Source: Flavobacterium sp. (lineage in GTDB: Bacteria; Bacteroidota; Bacteroidia; Flavobacteriales; Flavobacteriaceae). From it: a DNA stretch of 64,000 bases. Under the pieces are notes generated by a model. That model did not search any database. It had not been told where the DNA came from and saw only the letters and a list, made by a program, of their open reading frames with translations. Location: the NCBI GenBank assembly GCA_027484725.1, contig JAIXSK010000017.1, forward strand, positions 310,001 through 374,000. The letters run 5' to 3'. A program made the position numbers and the translations under genes. Positions 9,236 through 18,482 of this stretch are shown one piece after another; the first letter of the stretch is position 1, and every line of letters starts with the position of its first letter.

Positions 9236-12091
9236 ATGTCACAAAAACGCTTATTCCTGCTCGATGCCTACGCCTTAATTTTTCGCGGATATTACGCATT
9301 TATCAAAAACCCGCGCATCAATTCGAAAGGTATGGACACCTCGGCCGTTTTGGGTTTTATGAACTCACTGATGGAAGTCATCAAAAAAGAAAAACCCGAT
9401 CATTTGGCCGTAGCCTTTGACAAAGGCGGCAGTGATTATCGTTACGAACTATACCAAGAATACAAGGCACACCGCGATGAAACGCCCGAAGCCATCAAAA
9501 TTGCCGTTCCGTATATTCAGCAGTTTTTGCAAGCCATGCACATTCCGATTATTGAAAAAGCCGGTTTTGAAGCCGACGACCTCATCGGAACCCTTGCCAA
9601 ACAAGCCGAGAAAGAGGGATATCAGGTTTTTATGGTAACGCCCGACAAAGATTACGCGCAATTGGTTTCAGAGAATATCTTTATGTATAAACCCGCACGT
9701 GCCGGCAATGATATTGAAATTTGGGGCGTGCCTGAAGTTTTAGAAAAATTTGAGATTGAGCATCCGGAGCAAGTCATTGACTTTTTGGGCATGATGGGCG
9801 ATTCTGCCGATAACATTCCGGGATTTCCGGGGGTGGGCGAAGTCACGGCCAAAAAATTACTCAAAGAATTCGGCTCGATGGAAAATCTGCTTGAGAATAC
9901 CGACAAACTCAAAGGCGCACTCAAAGACAAAATCGAAAACAACAAAGAACTTGGGTTGTTGTCTAAAAAACTCGCGCGCATTTTGCTCGATTGTCCGGTG
10001 ACTTTCAACGCTGATGATTATGAATTGAGCAAACCTGACATCGAAAAAACCGATGCTTTGTTCATTGAGCTTGAGTTCCGTCAACTCAAAACCCAATTTG
10101 ACAAACTCTTTGGCAGCGGAAAAGAATACGACGAAATTGACACCGCAACACTAAACGGCGATACCGCTGAGCCTGCCAAAACACCGAAAAAAGCGGCGCC
10201 CAAAAACGAAAACCAGTTTGATTTGTTTGGTTTTTCAGATGATGAAACCGATGCGCCACAAGCATCATCCTATTACAATACTTTAGCCAACACCGAGCAT
10301 TTGTACCAAGTAGTGCAAGGCGATTTGCCCGTAAAATTACTTTTGCAACAATTGCTCAAACAAGCCTCGGTTTGCTTTGACACCGAAACCACCGGAATCG
10401 ACGCACTCAATGCTGAACTTGTAGGCATGTCGTTTTCATTTGAAAAAGGCAAAGCGTATTATGTGCCGTTTCCGGAAGATCAAACGCAGGCCGGCGAACT
10501 GGCCGAAAAATTCCGTCCGTTTTTTGAACATGAATCAATCGAAAAAATCGGACAAAACATGAAGTACGACATCAAAGTACTCAAAAAATATGGCATTCAA
10601 GTAATAGGGCCTTGCTTTGACACCATGATTGCGCATTACCTGATCAATCCCGATATGCGCCACAACATGGATGTACTCAGCGAAACTTATTTGAAATACG
10701 CACCGCAATCCATCGAAACGCTCATTGGCAAAAAAGGCAAAAACCAAAAATCAATGCGCGAAGTGGCGTTAGAAGAAATCAAAGAATACGCCGCCGAAGA
10801 TGCTGATGTTACCTTTCAGCTCAAACAACATTTTCAGCCCATCCTTGAAAAAGTCGGCACCAAAAAACTCTTTGATGAAATTGAAATTCCGCTGGTGCAA
10901 GTTTTGGCCGATATGGAATCAGAAGGCATCAAGCTCGATGTTGATTTCTTGAAAGGCATGTCTAAAGATATGGACGAAGAAATCAAACAAATTGAAAAGA
11001 AAATATATGAAACCGCGGGGGAACAATTCAACCTGGCCTCGCCCAAACAACTGGGCGATGTTTTGTTTGAGAAGATGAAAATTGGCGGCAGCAAACAAAA
11101 GAAAACCAAAACCGGACAATATGCCACCGGAGAAGAAGTGCTCAGTTATTTGGCCAACGAACATCCGATCGTGCAAGATATTCTTGAATGGCGTCAGATG
11201 GTCAAACTGCAAAGCACCTATATTGAAGCTTTACCGCTGCAAGTAGACCCCAAAACCCAGCGCGTGCATACCGATTATATGCAAACCGTGGCAGCCACCG
11301 GGCGTTTGAGCTCAAACAATCCGAACTTGCAGAACATTCCGATTCGCACCGAAAGAGGCCGACTCATTCGCAAAGCTTTTATTGCCCGCGATGAAAATTA
11401 TACGTTGCTTTCTGCCGATTACTCACAAATTGAACTGCGCATTATTGCTGCATTATCCGGTGAAGAAAACATGATCAAAGCTTTTCAGAACCATGAAGAC
11501 ATTCACCGCAGCACGGCGGCTAAAGTATTTCATGTGCCGGCTGAAGAAGTAACCAAAGAACAGCGCAGCAACGCCAAAACCGTCAACTTCGGAATCATAT
11601 ACGGCGTGTCGGCTTTTGGTTTATCGAATCAAACCAACTTGTCTAGAAGCGAAAGTGCAGCACTCATTGAAGCGTATTATCAGACCTATCCGAAGCTCAA
11701 AAACTACATGCAACAACAGGTTGATTTTGCCCGCGAAAACGGATATGTACAAACGGTTTTGGGCCGAAGACGTTATTTAAAAGACATCAACTCGGCCAAT
11801 GCTGTGGTACGCGGAGCTGCCGAACGAAATGCGGTGAACGCTCCGATTCAGGGAAGCGCCGCCGACATCATCAAAATTGCGATGATCAACATCCATCAAA
11901 AACTTACTTCAGAAAACTGGAAAAGCAAAATGCTCTTGCAAGTGCATGACGAATTGGTTTTTGACGTACACGTTTCAGAGCTAGAGCAAATCAAACCAAT
12001 GATCAAACACGAAATGGAAAATGCTTTTAAATTGGCCGTTCCGCTCGAAGTTGAAATGGGTACCGGTGCCGATTGGTTGGCTGCGCACTAA
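9236..12091 (+). CDS. polA: DNA polymerase I
   Basis: A 951-residue family A polymerase of usual length. Residues 1-290 are the 5'-3' exonuclease (LFLLDAYALIFRGYYAF, EADDLIGTLAKQAE, GVGEVTAKKLL). Residues about 365-530 are the proofreading 3'-5' exonuclease, and all three Exo motifs look intact: FDTETTGID (D382, E384), GQNMKYDIKVL and YAAEDADVT. The polymerase has motif A (SADYSQIELR, D728), motif B (RSNAKTVNFGIIYG) and motif C (QVHDELVFD, D905). It fills Okazaki gaps and acts in excision repair. Its stop codon overlaps that of the convergent DUF5916 gene by 4 bases, with no terminator between them. Confidence 0.98.
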   Translation: MSQKRLFLLDAYALIFRGYYAFIKNPRINSKGMDTSAVLGFMNSLMEVIKKEKPDHLAVAFDKGGSDYRYELYQEYKAHRDETPEAIKIAVPYIQQFLQAMHIPIIEKAGFEADDLIGTLAKQAEKEGYQVFMVTPDKDYAQLVSENIFMYKPARAGNDIEIWGVPEVLEKFEIEHPEQVIDFLGMMGDSADNIPGFPGVGEVTAKKLLKEFGSMENLLENTDKLKGALKDKIENNKELGLLSKKLARILLDCPVTFNADDYELSKPDIEKTDALFIELEFRQLKTQFDKLFGSGKEYDEIDTATLNGDTAEPAKTPKKAAPKNENQFDLFGFSDDETDAPQASSYYNTLANTEHLYQVVQGDLPVKLLLQQLLKQASVCFDTETTGIDALNAELVGMSFSFEKGKAYYVPFPEDQTQAGELAEKFRPFFEHESIEKIGQNMKYDIKVLKKYGIQVIGPCFDTMIAHYLINPDMRHNMDVLSETYLKYAPQSIETLIGKKGKNQKSMREVALEEIKEYAAEDADVTFQLKQHFQPILEKVGTKKLFDEIEIPLVQVLADMESEGIKLDVDFLKGMSKDMDEEIKQIEKKIYETAGEQFNLASPKQLGDVLFEKMKIGGSKQKKTKTGQYATGEEVLSYLANEHPIVQDILEWRQMVKLQSTYIEALPLQVDPKTQRVHTDYMQTVAATGRLSSNNPNLQNIPIRTERGRLIRKAFIARDENYTLLSADYSQIELRIIAALSGEENMIKAFQNHEDIHRSTAAKVFHVPAEEVTKEQRSNAKTVNFGIIYGVSAFGLSNQTNLSRSESAALIEAYYQTYPKLKNYMQQQVDFARENGYVQTVLGRRRYLKDINSANAVVRGAAERNAVNAPIQGSAADIIKIAMINIHQKLTSENWKSKMLLQVHDELVFDVHVSELEQIKPMIKHEMENAFKLAVPLEVEMGTGADWLAAH

Positions 12092-14715
12092 AGCAAAAAT
12101 CGATAGGTTGCTTTAATCAAGAAAATATTGTCGGGTTGTTTGCCTAGAATTTGGGTGTCTAATCCGCGCCACAGGTTGTCTCGGGTATTGGCCAAGCCGT
12201 TGATGCCTTGTGACCAAACCAAGAAAATCTCTGAACCCGGAATGTATTCCCAACGCAAAACCAAATTGGATCGGAATTGCACAAACGAAAAATCCGGATT
12301 GGCAAAAGAGTAATCAATGGTTCCGTCAGAGTTTTCATCTACATTAAACTTTTCATTTGCAGCGTCAAACGCTATCTGCGAACCAGTATAGACAGACAAT
12401 CGATCTTTGTAGTAAGCCGCTGTTGGCTTAACAACATGACCGAAATTTTTATATCGCCCACGCGAAATAAACGGCTGCCCATAATATTGAATGGTCAAAT
12501 TCGGATTGATGTTGTAATTGAGTCGTATAGACGCCATGAGTGTTTGTTGGTCTAATTCTGCCATGATGTAGCGCATGTCTGAGCCGTTTTCTTGCTGATC
12601 GACATATTGGGTTTTACTTCTGTTGATGGAATAATTCGGACTGAATGAAATAGTAAGCGCATCAATGGGCTGATAATTAAAACCCCAGTCATATTCTAAG
12701 TATGAAAACGAATCACTTTTGCCTTGCGAGAAATAGATTCCAGCATAATAGTTGAATTTTTTTCGGTAATCAGAACCAAAATTAAGCGCCTGAAAAACTT
12801 CATCTGAATATCTGAATCGCGGGCCACCTTGCAAAATAGTGTTGGTGTAAATTCGAGGTTTATAAACTATTTGTGCATACGAATTCCAATTGTTTTTAAA
12901 ATTGAAGTTGCTGCTCAAACTATACTGTAAACGGTTGAAATTTCCGTCAAAATCATAACTTGAAAATTGTTCAAATCGCGTAAATATCTTTCTGAATCCG
13001 CCAAAAGGTTTGAGGGTTTGATGCGTTAATATGGCAAATTGTCTCACTTCATCAGCCTGTCGTAAAAAACCAATATCGTTGAGTTCGAGTTCGGGTGACC
13101 GCCACATCAAAATTCCGGTGTAACGCCAATGGCCATCGCTCGATTTACCAACTTCAAAACGACCGCCGGTTCCGGTGAGCGAAGTTCTATCTTCATCAAC
13201 ATGCACATGACCCGCATCAGCGCGTTGAAACAAATGCGTTAAACTTCTCTGAGTTTGCGTGATGGATTCTTTGCTGCCCACTACATGACTCGCTACTACA
13301 TTTCCGGCAAAATAATACTTGCGGTTTTTCCAGTTGTGTTTAAAATCGATTCCGCCTGAATAGGCTGCTTTGCGCAAAAAGTCAAGTTCGCCTTCTGACA
13401 AATTACGATGGGTAGTGGTGAGCATTGCTCCTATATAGCTGTTGCGGTGGTTGAAATCTTTTTGAACGCGACCCACCGAATAATTGGTCAGCGGCTCTAC
13501 AATTTCAGAACGACGACCTGAAGTTTCTGATATTTTGGCGTACTCGCGGTTGGTAACGCTTTCAAGCAAGCCCAATGACCAACCTGATTTGGTTTTTCCG
13601 CTGAATTTTGCTGCGCCCAAAATCGTAGTGTTTTGCGGCATTTTGACCCAGCCGTCAGTGTCGGGATATCCCTGAGGATTTCTGCCTATACGTCGAGAAT
13701 AAAACAAATTATCTGAACCGTCGGCAAAGCGAAAATTAAAAATGTTTTTGTTCTCAACAAAAAACGGTCGGCGTTCTTCAAAGAAAATCTGAAAACCGTC
13801 CAGCGCAATGGCTGCCGGATCAGCCTCAACTTGACCAAAGTCAGGATTGATGGTCAAATCTAAATTCAAATCATTGGTGATGCCAATTTTAGCATCCAAA
13901 CCTCCGTTGAGTTTGGCCTCACGACCATCGCGAAACGGGTTGCCTTTTTCTTCCGGATAAGTCTCATATTGACTTACCACAAAGGGCTGAATTTCTAACT
14001 GCTTTTGCGGTTCAAGATTGACCAATCCGCGCAATTCACCAAATTCGCTTACCCAACCCGGCGCATCTTGCGGCACGCGCTGCCAGACCGAGCGCTCTTC
14101 AGCCCGAAAATATCTTCGGGTAGATTGCAAACCCCAAACCTGCTCAGGCGCATTGCCAAATTTGAGCTGTGAAAACGGTATTTTAATCTCGGCCGTCCAG
14201 CCTTCTGCATCAATGTTGGTTTTGAGGTACCAAATCGGGTTCCAACTTGAATCCCAATTGTCTCCGTTGTCTGAAATAAATTCATCGCCTTTGACTCCAG
14301 AAACCGAAGCCGTGAAAGAAAAACCGGTGCGTTTGTCATTATAACTATCGATGTTGATTTCAACAAAATCACCTTCAAAACCATCGCGGCGTGACATGCG
14401 CTTGACAATGCCTTGCGGATCTTGGTCATAACATCTGAAGGCAAAATAAATATACTTTTTATCGTAGATAACTTTGAATTTGGTTTGCTCAGAAGGCGGC
14501 GTGTTTTCGTCGGGTTGATTTTCGATATAATCTGAGGTCCATTCAACCGCATCCCAAGCTTTTTCAGTAATGAGCCCGTCAATTTCCGGTGCTTCCTGAT
14601 CAGGGATTATCCGAGTTGTATAGACTCTTCTTGCATTAGAATCCGGCATTTGCGCGCGTAATCCAACAGAGTAAAGCACCGTCAAAGAGATTATTGCCGT
14701 TTTAAAATAGTTCAT
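12088..14715 (-). CDS. DUF5916 outer-membrane protein with N-terminal CBM9-like domain
   Basis: An 875-residue protein with a signal peptide (ending near GLRAQ). Residues about 40-230 form a CBM9-like beta sandwich (EIDGLITEKAWDAVEW, YIYFAFRCYDQDP, GWTAEIKIPFSQLKFG), followed by the DUF5916 region (LTINPDFGQVEADPAAI, FFEERRPFFVENKNIF). The C-terminal half is made of alternating strands with aromatic ends and a final Phe-Leu-Leu, consistent with an outer-membrane beta barrel. Members are widespread in Bacteroidetes and their ligand is not established. The upstream neighbour on the same strand is a DOMON protein, whose fold is related to CBM9. A 161-base gap containing a terminator separates them, so this gene probably has its own promoter. 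Confidence 0.88.
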   Translation of the reverse strand: MNYFKTAIISLTVLYSVGLRAQMPDSNARRVYTTRIIPDQEAPEIDGLITEKAWDAVEWTSDYIENQPDENTPPSEQTKFKVIYDKKYIYFAFRCYDQDPQGIVKRMSRRDGFEGDFVEINIDSYNDKRTGFSFTASVSGVKGDEFISDNGDNWDSSWNPIWYLKTNIDAEGWTAEIKIPFSQLKFGNAPEQVWGLQSTRRYFRAEERSVWQRVPQDAPGWVSEFGELRGLVNLEPQKQLEIQPFVVSQYETYPEEKGNPFRDGREAKLNGGLDAKIGITNDLNLDLTINPDFGQVEADPAAIALDGFQIFFEERRPFFVENKNIFNFRFADGSDNLFYSRRIGRNPQGYPDTDGWVKMPQNTTILGAAKFSGKTKSGWSLGLLESVTNREYAKISETSGRRSEIVEPLTNYSVGRVQKDFNHRNSYIGAMLTTTHRNLSEGELDFLRKAAYSGGIDFKHNWKNRKYYFAGNVVASHVVGSKESITQTQRSLTHLFQRADAGHVHVDEDRTSLTGTGGRFEVGKSSDGHWRYTGILMWRSPELELNDIGFLRQADEVRQFAILTHQTLKPFGGFRKIFTRFEQFSSYDFDGNFNRLQYSLSSNFNFKNNWNSYAQIVYKPRIYTNTILQGGPRFRYSDEVFQALNFGSDYRKKFNYYAGIYFSQGKSDSFSYLEYDWGFNYQPIDALTISFSPNYSINRSKTQYVDQQENGSDMRYIMAELDQQTLMASIRLNYNINPNLTIQYYGQPFISRGRYKNFGHVVKPTAAYYKDRLSVYTGSQIAFDAANEKFNVDENSDGTIDYSFANPDFSFVQFRSNLVLRWEYIPGSEIFLVWSQGINGLANTRDNLWRGLDTQILGKQPDNIFLIKATYRFLL

Positions 14716-14823
14716 TTGTTTGTTTTGGTTAACCGAAGTAGTCCTACTCAGCGATTATTTGTTACAATTCGGTATCAGGATAACGCATTCCGGACAAAAA
14801 TCTTGTTAGATAAACTTTATCAA

Positions 14824-14856
14824 CAAAAAAAGCCAAAACAAAAGTGTCTTGGCTTC
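14824..14856 (-). terminator. Rho-independent terminator of the DOMON protein gene
   Basis: On the minus strand AAGCCAA and TTGGCTT form a stem, followed by seven T. It lies about 20 bases beyond the stop codon at 14877. Confidence 0.7.
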
Positions 14857-14876
14857 TAACGATAGGGTAAAATAAA

Positions 14877-15635
14877 CTATTCTACCATGAGTTTTTCCCA
14901 AACTGTTTGATTGTTGGATTTTAATTCTACCATATAAATACCGCTGGCCAAACCGGAAACTTCTATTAAATCAGAAGGATTTGAAGGTTTTACCGAAGTG
15001 ATTTTTGCGCCGCTTAAGTTGTAGACAGATACTTCAGATACTTCAAAAGCAGCTTTTACTGTAAAATTGCCTCGTGAAGGATTGGGGTAAATTTCTGCAT
15101 TTTTCTTTTCGGCAACCGACACGCCCAAATTAGTAAAACCCAGTGCCGTGTTCACCAATCTGTTGGTTCCTCCGTGATAAGCCAGATTAAAGTTGGCACT
15201 GTTTCCTCGAGCCAAAGCAATACCAATGGTGTTATCACTATAATTAAAATCATAATCGGTAGCATCGGGTGAATCAAAAGGTCTGGTAGCTACCAGGGTT
15301 CTAAAACCGCCGCTTACTGTATTCTGAGTTACCGTCCAGTTATTTTCGGTATCTGCGGTGGGTGCTACTCCGATTCCGTTGTGACGAGCATCAACCAATG
15401 TGGTTCCATTGTAATAAGCCACGTCGGTGCCTTCTTCCATTCCGCCGGAAAATTGTCCGTATTGAATAGCAATCCAACGATCCGAAGGACCAACCATGGT
15501 TAAAGTTACGGTTTGTGTGTTGTTGTCTAAAACCAATCCGGCATTCAAATTTTGAACACTGATGGGATTGGTTCCCTTGGTTTGCGCTAATCCTGCCAAA
15601 GGCAAAATCAAAAAAAGAAAGTTGAGTTTTCGCAT
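14877..15635 (-). CDS. DOMON-like secreted protein with T9SS type A sorting domain
   Basis: A 252-residue protein with a signal peptide (MRKLNFLFLILPLAGLAQ). Residues about 30-165 have a DOMON-like pattern: TVTLTMVGPSDRWIAIQYG, then GTDVAYY, LVDARHNG, NNWTV and a closing strand NTIGIALARG. DOMON domains bind haem or sugars. Residues about 178-252 are a T9SS type A sorting domain (AEIYPNPSRGNFTVK, VYNLSGAKI, GIYMVEL), so the protein should be exported by type IX secretion and attached to or released from the cell surface. It follows the ankyrin gene by 23 bases on the same strand and may share its transcript. Confidence 0.75.
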   Translation of the reverse strand: MRKLNFLFLILPLAGLAQTKGTNPISVQNLNAGLVLDNNTQTVTLTMVGPSDRWIAIQYGQFSGGMEEGTDVAYYNGTTLVDARHNGIGVAPTADTENNWTVTQNTVSGGFRTLVATRPFDSPDATDYDFNYSDNTIGIALARGNSANFNLAYHGGTNRLVNTALGFTNLGVSVAEKKNAEIYPNPSRGNFTVKAAFEVSEVSVYNLSGAKITSVKPSNPSDLIEVSGLASGIYMVELKSNNQTVWEKLMVE

Positions 15636-15658
15636 AAGTTTGTTTGTTTTAGTGATTT

Positions 15659-16180
15659 TTAATGTTTGAATAGATTAATGATGTTTTCTTGTTTGGTTGC
15701 TATAGCATATTCAAAAGCTGTTTTCCCTTGATGATCTTTTAAGTCAGATTTCGCTCCATTTTGTAACAAAAGTGATACAATCGCCGCATTTTTAAACATG
15801 GCCGCATACATCAAAGCGGTGATTCCTTGCGCATCTGATAAGTTGACATCCGGATGGTATTTTAAAAGTAATTCTACCATGGACACATCTCCTTTCACGG
15901 TGGCAGCCATCAACGCGGTTCCCATAGGACTATTGGCGTTTACATTGGCCTTGTGTTCCAGAATCAGCTTAGCCACTTCAGTATTACCGCGGTAGCAAGC
16001 CAATATAAGCGGAGTGAATTCGTCTTTATTGACCGAATCAAAAACATCGGGTTGCTTTTTGACTGCTTCCAAAGCTTGTGCGGCGGTTCCTTTGCGGGCG
16101 ATGTCAAAAATATCCATAGATGTTTGTGCCGTCATCCACTGAACAACCAACAACAACCATAAAAAGGAACTCTTTTTCAT
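15659..16180 (-). CDS. Exported ankyrin-repeat protein
   Basis: I chose the ATG at 16180 because it opens on a signal peptide (MKKSSFLWLLLVVQWMTAQ) and sits 1 base after the stop of the LacI-type gene. The 173-residue product has about four ankyrin repeats: DEFTPLILACYRGNTEVAKLI, SPMGTALMAATVKGDVSMV, QGITALMYAAMFKNAAIV and QGKTAFEYAIATKQ. Small periplasmic ankyrin proteins often bind and inhibit or tether partner proteins. No partner can be named here. It lies in a leftward group: regulator, ankyrin, DOMON. Confidence 0.85.
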   Translation of the reverse strand: MKKSSFLWLLLVVQWMTAQTSMDIFDIARKGTAAQALEAVKKQPDVFDSVNKDEFTPLILACYRGNTEVAKLILEHKANVNANSPMGTALMAATVKGDVSMVELLLKYHPDVNLSDAQGITALMYAAMFKNAAIVSLLLQNGAKSDLKDHQGKTAFEYAIATKQENIINLFKH

Positions 16181-16181
16181 T

Positions 16182-17201
16182 TTACTTTTTGAGTGAATCA
16201 CGCCGACGCAATTCTGTTTGAATGATTTTGGTTTGATAGGGTTTTTCTTCATGCTCGTTTTCTAAACGGTCAATCAGCAATTCGGCTGCTGCTTCGCCAA
16301 TTTCAGGCCCGTGCTGACTAACGGTTGACAAACTCGGTGTTAATCTTCTTGACCAAACTCCATCGGCAAAACCAATTAACGAGAGCGTTTCGGGAATTTT
16401 ATATCCGCGTTTGAGCGCCATTTTGTGTGCCATTACTGAGGCGTGTTCATCCAGCGCAAAAACGCCGTCAATAACTTGTGTCTCTAAGAGCAACTCAAGT
16501 TTGCTGTTGAATTCATCTTCTAAGCCCGTTCTGATGACAATGTCTTCATCGGCTACAATTCCGTGGTTGGCAATGGCCTGAAAATAACCTTTAGCGCGCA
16601 ACTTCCCAACGCTCAAATGGTCAATGGTTGAAAACAAAGCAATGCGTTTGCAACCCGATTTAATGAGTGCTTCGGTAGCATTTACCGCCGAATCAAAATC
16701 GTCAACAATGACTTTGTCACAAGCTACTTCATCTGAAATTCGGTCAAACATAACTATGGGTGTTCCGCTGTTGATGATCTCAGTGAAATGATTAAAAGCG
16801 CCTTGTTTTTGCGCTTCTTCTGAAATAGACAAAATGAAACCATCAATAGTACCGTTGTTGAGCATATCCAGCGCATTGATTTCTTTCTCAAGCGACTCAT
16901 TGGAAATACAGGTCATGACATTGTAACCTTTGGCTTCGGCAACTTTTTCAATACCGGTAAAAACTTTGGCAAAGAACGGATTCAGTATATTGGGTATGAT
17001 TACTCCAATGGTTTTGGTCTTTCTGTTTTTTAAATTCAGGCCTATAACGTTGGGCTTGTAATTTTTGAGTTTGGCGTATTCTTGAATTTTATTTTTGGTT
17101 TGCTCGCTGATTTCCGGGCTATCATTGAGGGCTTTAGAAACTGTTGAAACTGACACGTTCAGCTCTTTGGCAATCTGTTTTAGCGTGGCTTTAGATTTCA
17201 T
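16182..17201 (-). CDS. LacI-family transcriptional regulator
   Basis: The start at 17201 gives the standard N-terminal helix-turn-helix (ATLKQIAKELNVSVSTVSKAL, residues about 4-24). A longer frame upstream has no family similarity. The 339-residue length is usual. The periplasmic-binding-protein-like ligand domain follows (IGVIIPNILNPFFAKVFTGI, GTIDGFILSIS, RIALFSTIDHLSVGKLRAKGY, SLIGFADGVWSRRLTPSLSTV). Family members repress or activate sugar genes in response to a sugar ligand. The gene is divergent from rplM and is followed after 1 base by the ankyrin gene. The ligand and targets are unknown. Confidence 0.9.
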   Translation of the reverse strand: MKSKATLKQIAKELNVSVSTVSKALNDSPEISEQTKNKIQEYAKLKNYKPNVIGLNLKNRKTKTIGVIIPNILNPFFAKVFTGIEKVAEAKGYNVMTCISNESLEKEINALDMLNNGTIDGFILSISEEAQKQGAFNHFTEIINSGTPIVMFDRISDEVACDKVIVDDFDSAVNATEALIKSGCKRIALFSTIDHLSVGKLRAKGYFQAIANHGIVADEDIVIRTGLEDEFNSKLELLLETQVIDGVFALDEHASVMAHKMALKRGYKIPETLSLIGFADGVWSRRLTPSLSTVSQHGPEIGEAAAELLIDRLENEHEEKPYQTKIIQTELRRRDSLKK

Positions 17202-17385
17202 ATATTGTGTATTGAAGGTAAAAGTATAAAAACAAATATAACAATAACTGCCGGTTTGGGCTAATAACCTGCATTTTAACCGAATGTTTACCTCATGTAC
17301 ACCTATTTTGGTTTGTTGAAAACCCAAAAGATTTATCCCGAAGAATAAGCCGCATAAATTCACTTAAAATAATCTTTTACAGCTA

Positions 17386-17416
17386 TTTGGATTTAAAATA
17401 AAATAGTGTACTTTTG
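17386..17416 (+). promoter_or_regulatory. Bacteroidetes-type promoter of rplM-rpsI
   Basis: TTTG (17386-17389), a 19-base spacer and TACTTTTG (17409-17416) match the Bacteroidetes sigma-A consensus TTTG-N19-TAnnTTTG. Transcription would begin just before the CCCC/GGGG hairpin. Confidence 0.75.
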
Positions 17417-17419
17417 CAA

Positions 17420-17433
17420 CCCCTTTATTGGGG
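17420..17433 (+). promoter_or_regulatory. Short hairpin at the 5' end of the rplM leader
   Basis: CCCC (17420-17423) and GGGG (17430-17433) enclose a six-base AT loop, placed within a few bases of the predicted transcription start and about 30 bases before the GTG start. Autoregulatory leaders for L13 have been proposed in Bacteroidia. Whether this 50-base leader belongs to that family is not determined. Confidence 0.4.
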
Positions 17434-17464
17434 ATGGAATGTTTAATTTTTAAATGAATTTATT

Positions 17465-17920
17465 GTGGACGCATTAAGTTACAAGACAATTTCAGCAAAC
17501 AAAGCCACTGTTAGTAAAGAGTGGGTTGTTGTTGATGCAGAGGGTCACAACTTAGGTCGTCTTGCTTCTAAAGTCGCTATGATTTTAAGAGGTAAGTACA
17601 AGCCAAGTTACACCCCACACGTAGACTGCGGCGATAACGTAATTGTTATCAACTCAGAAAAAATCAACCTTACGGGTGCCAAAATGGATGACAAAGTTTA
17701 CACACGTCATACTGGTTACCCAGGAGGTCAAAGAACCCTTACTGCCAAAGTAATGCAGGCTAAAAACCCTGCTATGTTGGTAGAAAAAGCTGTAAAAGGA
17801 ATGTTGCCTAAAAACAAATTAGGAGCACAACTTTTCAGAAACTTGAATGTTGTAGTAGGTTCTGAGCACAATCACGCAGCTCAAAAACCTAAAACTATTA
17901 ACCTTAACGATCTTAAGTAA
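17465..17920 (+). CDS. rplM: 50S ribosomal protein L13
   Basis: A 151-residue protein that starts at a GTG. The N-terminus (MDALSYKTISANKATV, then WVVVDAEGHNLGRLAS) matches the flavobacterial L13 form, and no ATG start keeps it. The L13 signature HTGYPGGQRTL and GMLPKNKLGAQLFRNL are present. L13 is an early-assembly large-subunit protein. The stop codon overlaps the rpsI ATG by one base (TAATG), so the two are translationally coupled, the usual L13-S9 pairing. Confidence 0.98.
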   Translation: MDALSYKTISANKATVSKEWVVVDAEGHNLGRLASKVAMILRGKYKPSYTPHVDCGDNVIVINSEKINLTGAKMDDKVYTRHTGYPGGQRTLTAKVMQAKNPAMLVEKAVKGMLPKNKLGAQLFRNLNVVVGSEHNHAAQKPKTINLNDLK

Positions 17921-18306
17921 TGGGAGTAATTCACAAAATCGGTAGAAGAAAAACCGCCGTTGCACGTGTTTATGTTTCTGAAGGAACAGGAAAAATCACG
18001 GTAAACAAAAAAGAATTTGCTACTTATTTCCCAACCGCTACTTTACAGTACAAAGTAATGCAGCCGCTTCAAATGACGGACAATGCCAACAACTTTGACG
18101 TAAAAGTAAACGTGTACGGAGGTGGCACAACCGGTCAAGCAGAAGCTGTTCGTATGGCTTTGTCACGCGCTATGTGCGAAGCTGGCGAAGGAAACAGAGC
18201 TATCTTGAAACCAGAAGGTCTATTAACCAGAGATCCAAGAATGGTAGAGCGCAAAAAATTCGGTCAGAAAAAAGCGCGTAAAAGATTCCAATTCTCTAAA
18301 CGTTAA
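17920..18306 (+). CDS. rpsI: 30S ribosomal protein S9
   Basis: A 128-residue protein of usual length with IGRRKTAVARVYV near the N-terminus and the lysine/arginine-rich tail ending KKARKRFQFSKR, whose C-terminus reaches the P-site tRNA. YGGGTTGQAEAVRMALSRA is the family signature. It starts at the last base of the rplM stop codon. The next gene in the cluster, rpsB, is separated by a structured 176-base leader. Confidence 0.98.
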   Translation: MGVIHKIGRRKTAVARVYVSEGTGKITVNKKEFATYFPTATLQYKVMQPLQMTDNANNFDVKVNVYGGGTTGQAEAVRMALSRAMCEAGEGNRAILKPEGLLTRDPRMVERKKFGQKKARKRFQFSKR

Positions 18307-18482
18307 TATGGCCGCCTGACAGCATAAGGCTTCAGGCATCAAATTAAAAATTTTAATAACCAGTTATTGTTGCCCCTGAAAAGGGAGATTAGTTTAGCAT
18401 CTAAATGAAGTCGAAAGTCTTGAAAAATCAAGCGATTTAAGTGACTCATTGCTAATTCAACAGAACGTAAACTAGTACTAAA
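18307..18482 (+). promoter_or_regulatory. Structured leader between rpsI and rpsB
   Basis: This 176-base gap holds several hairpins. GCCTGA (18314-18319) pairs with TCAGGC (18332-18337), with an inner AGC/GCT. CCCT-GAAA-AGGG (18374-18385) is a GNRA tetraloop hairpin. CTTGA-AAAA-TCAAG spans 18419-18432. None is followed by a T run, so they look like a regulatory leader and not a terminator. S2 leaders are autoregulated in many bacteria. I cannot match this one to a named family. Confidence 0.5.

Noticed and set aside
14049..14582. 177-codon frame inside the DUF5916 gene
   Set aside because: It is a shifted-frame shadow of the DUF5916 coding sequence, with no recognisable domain.
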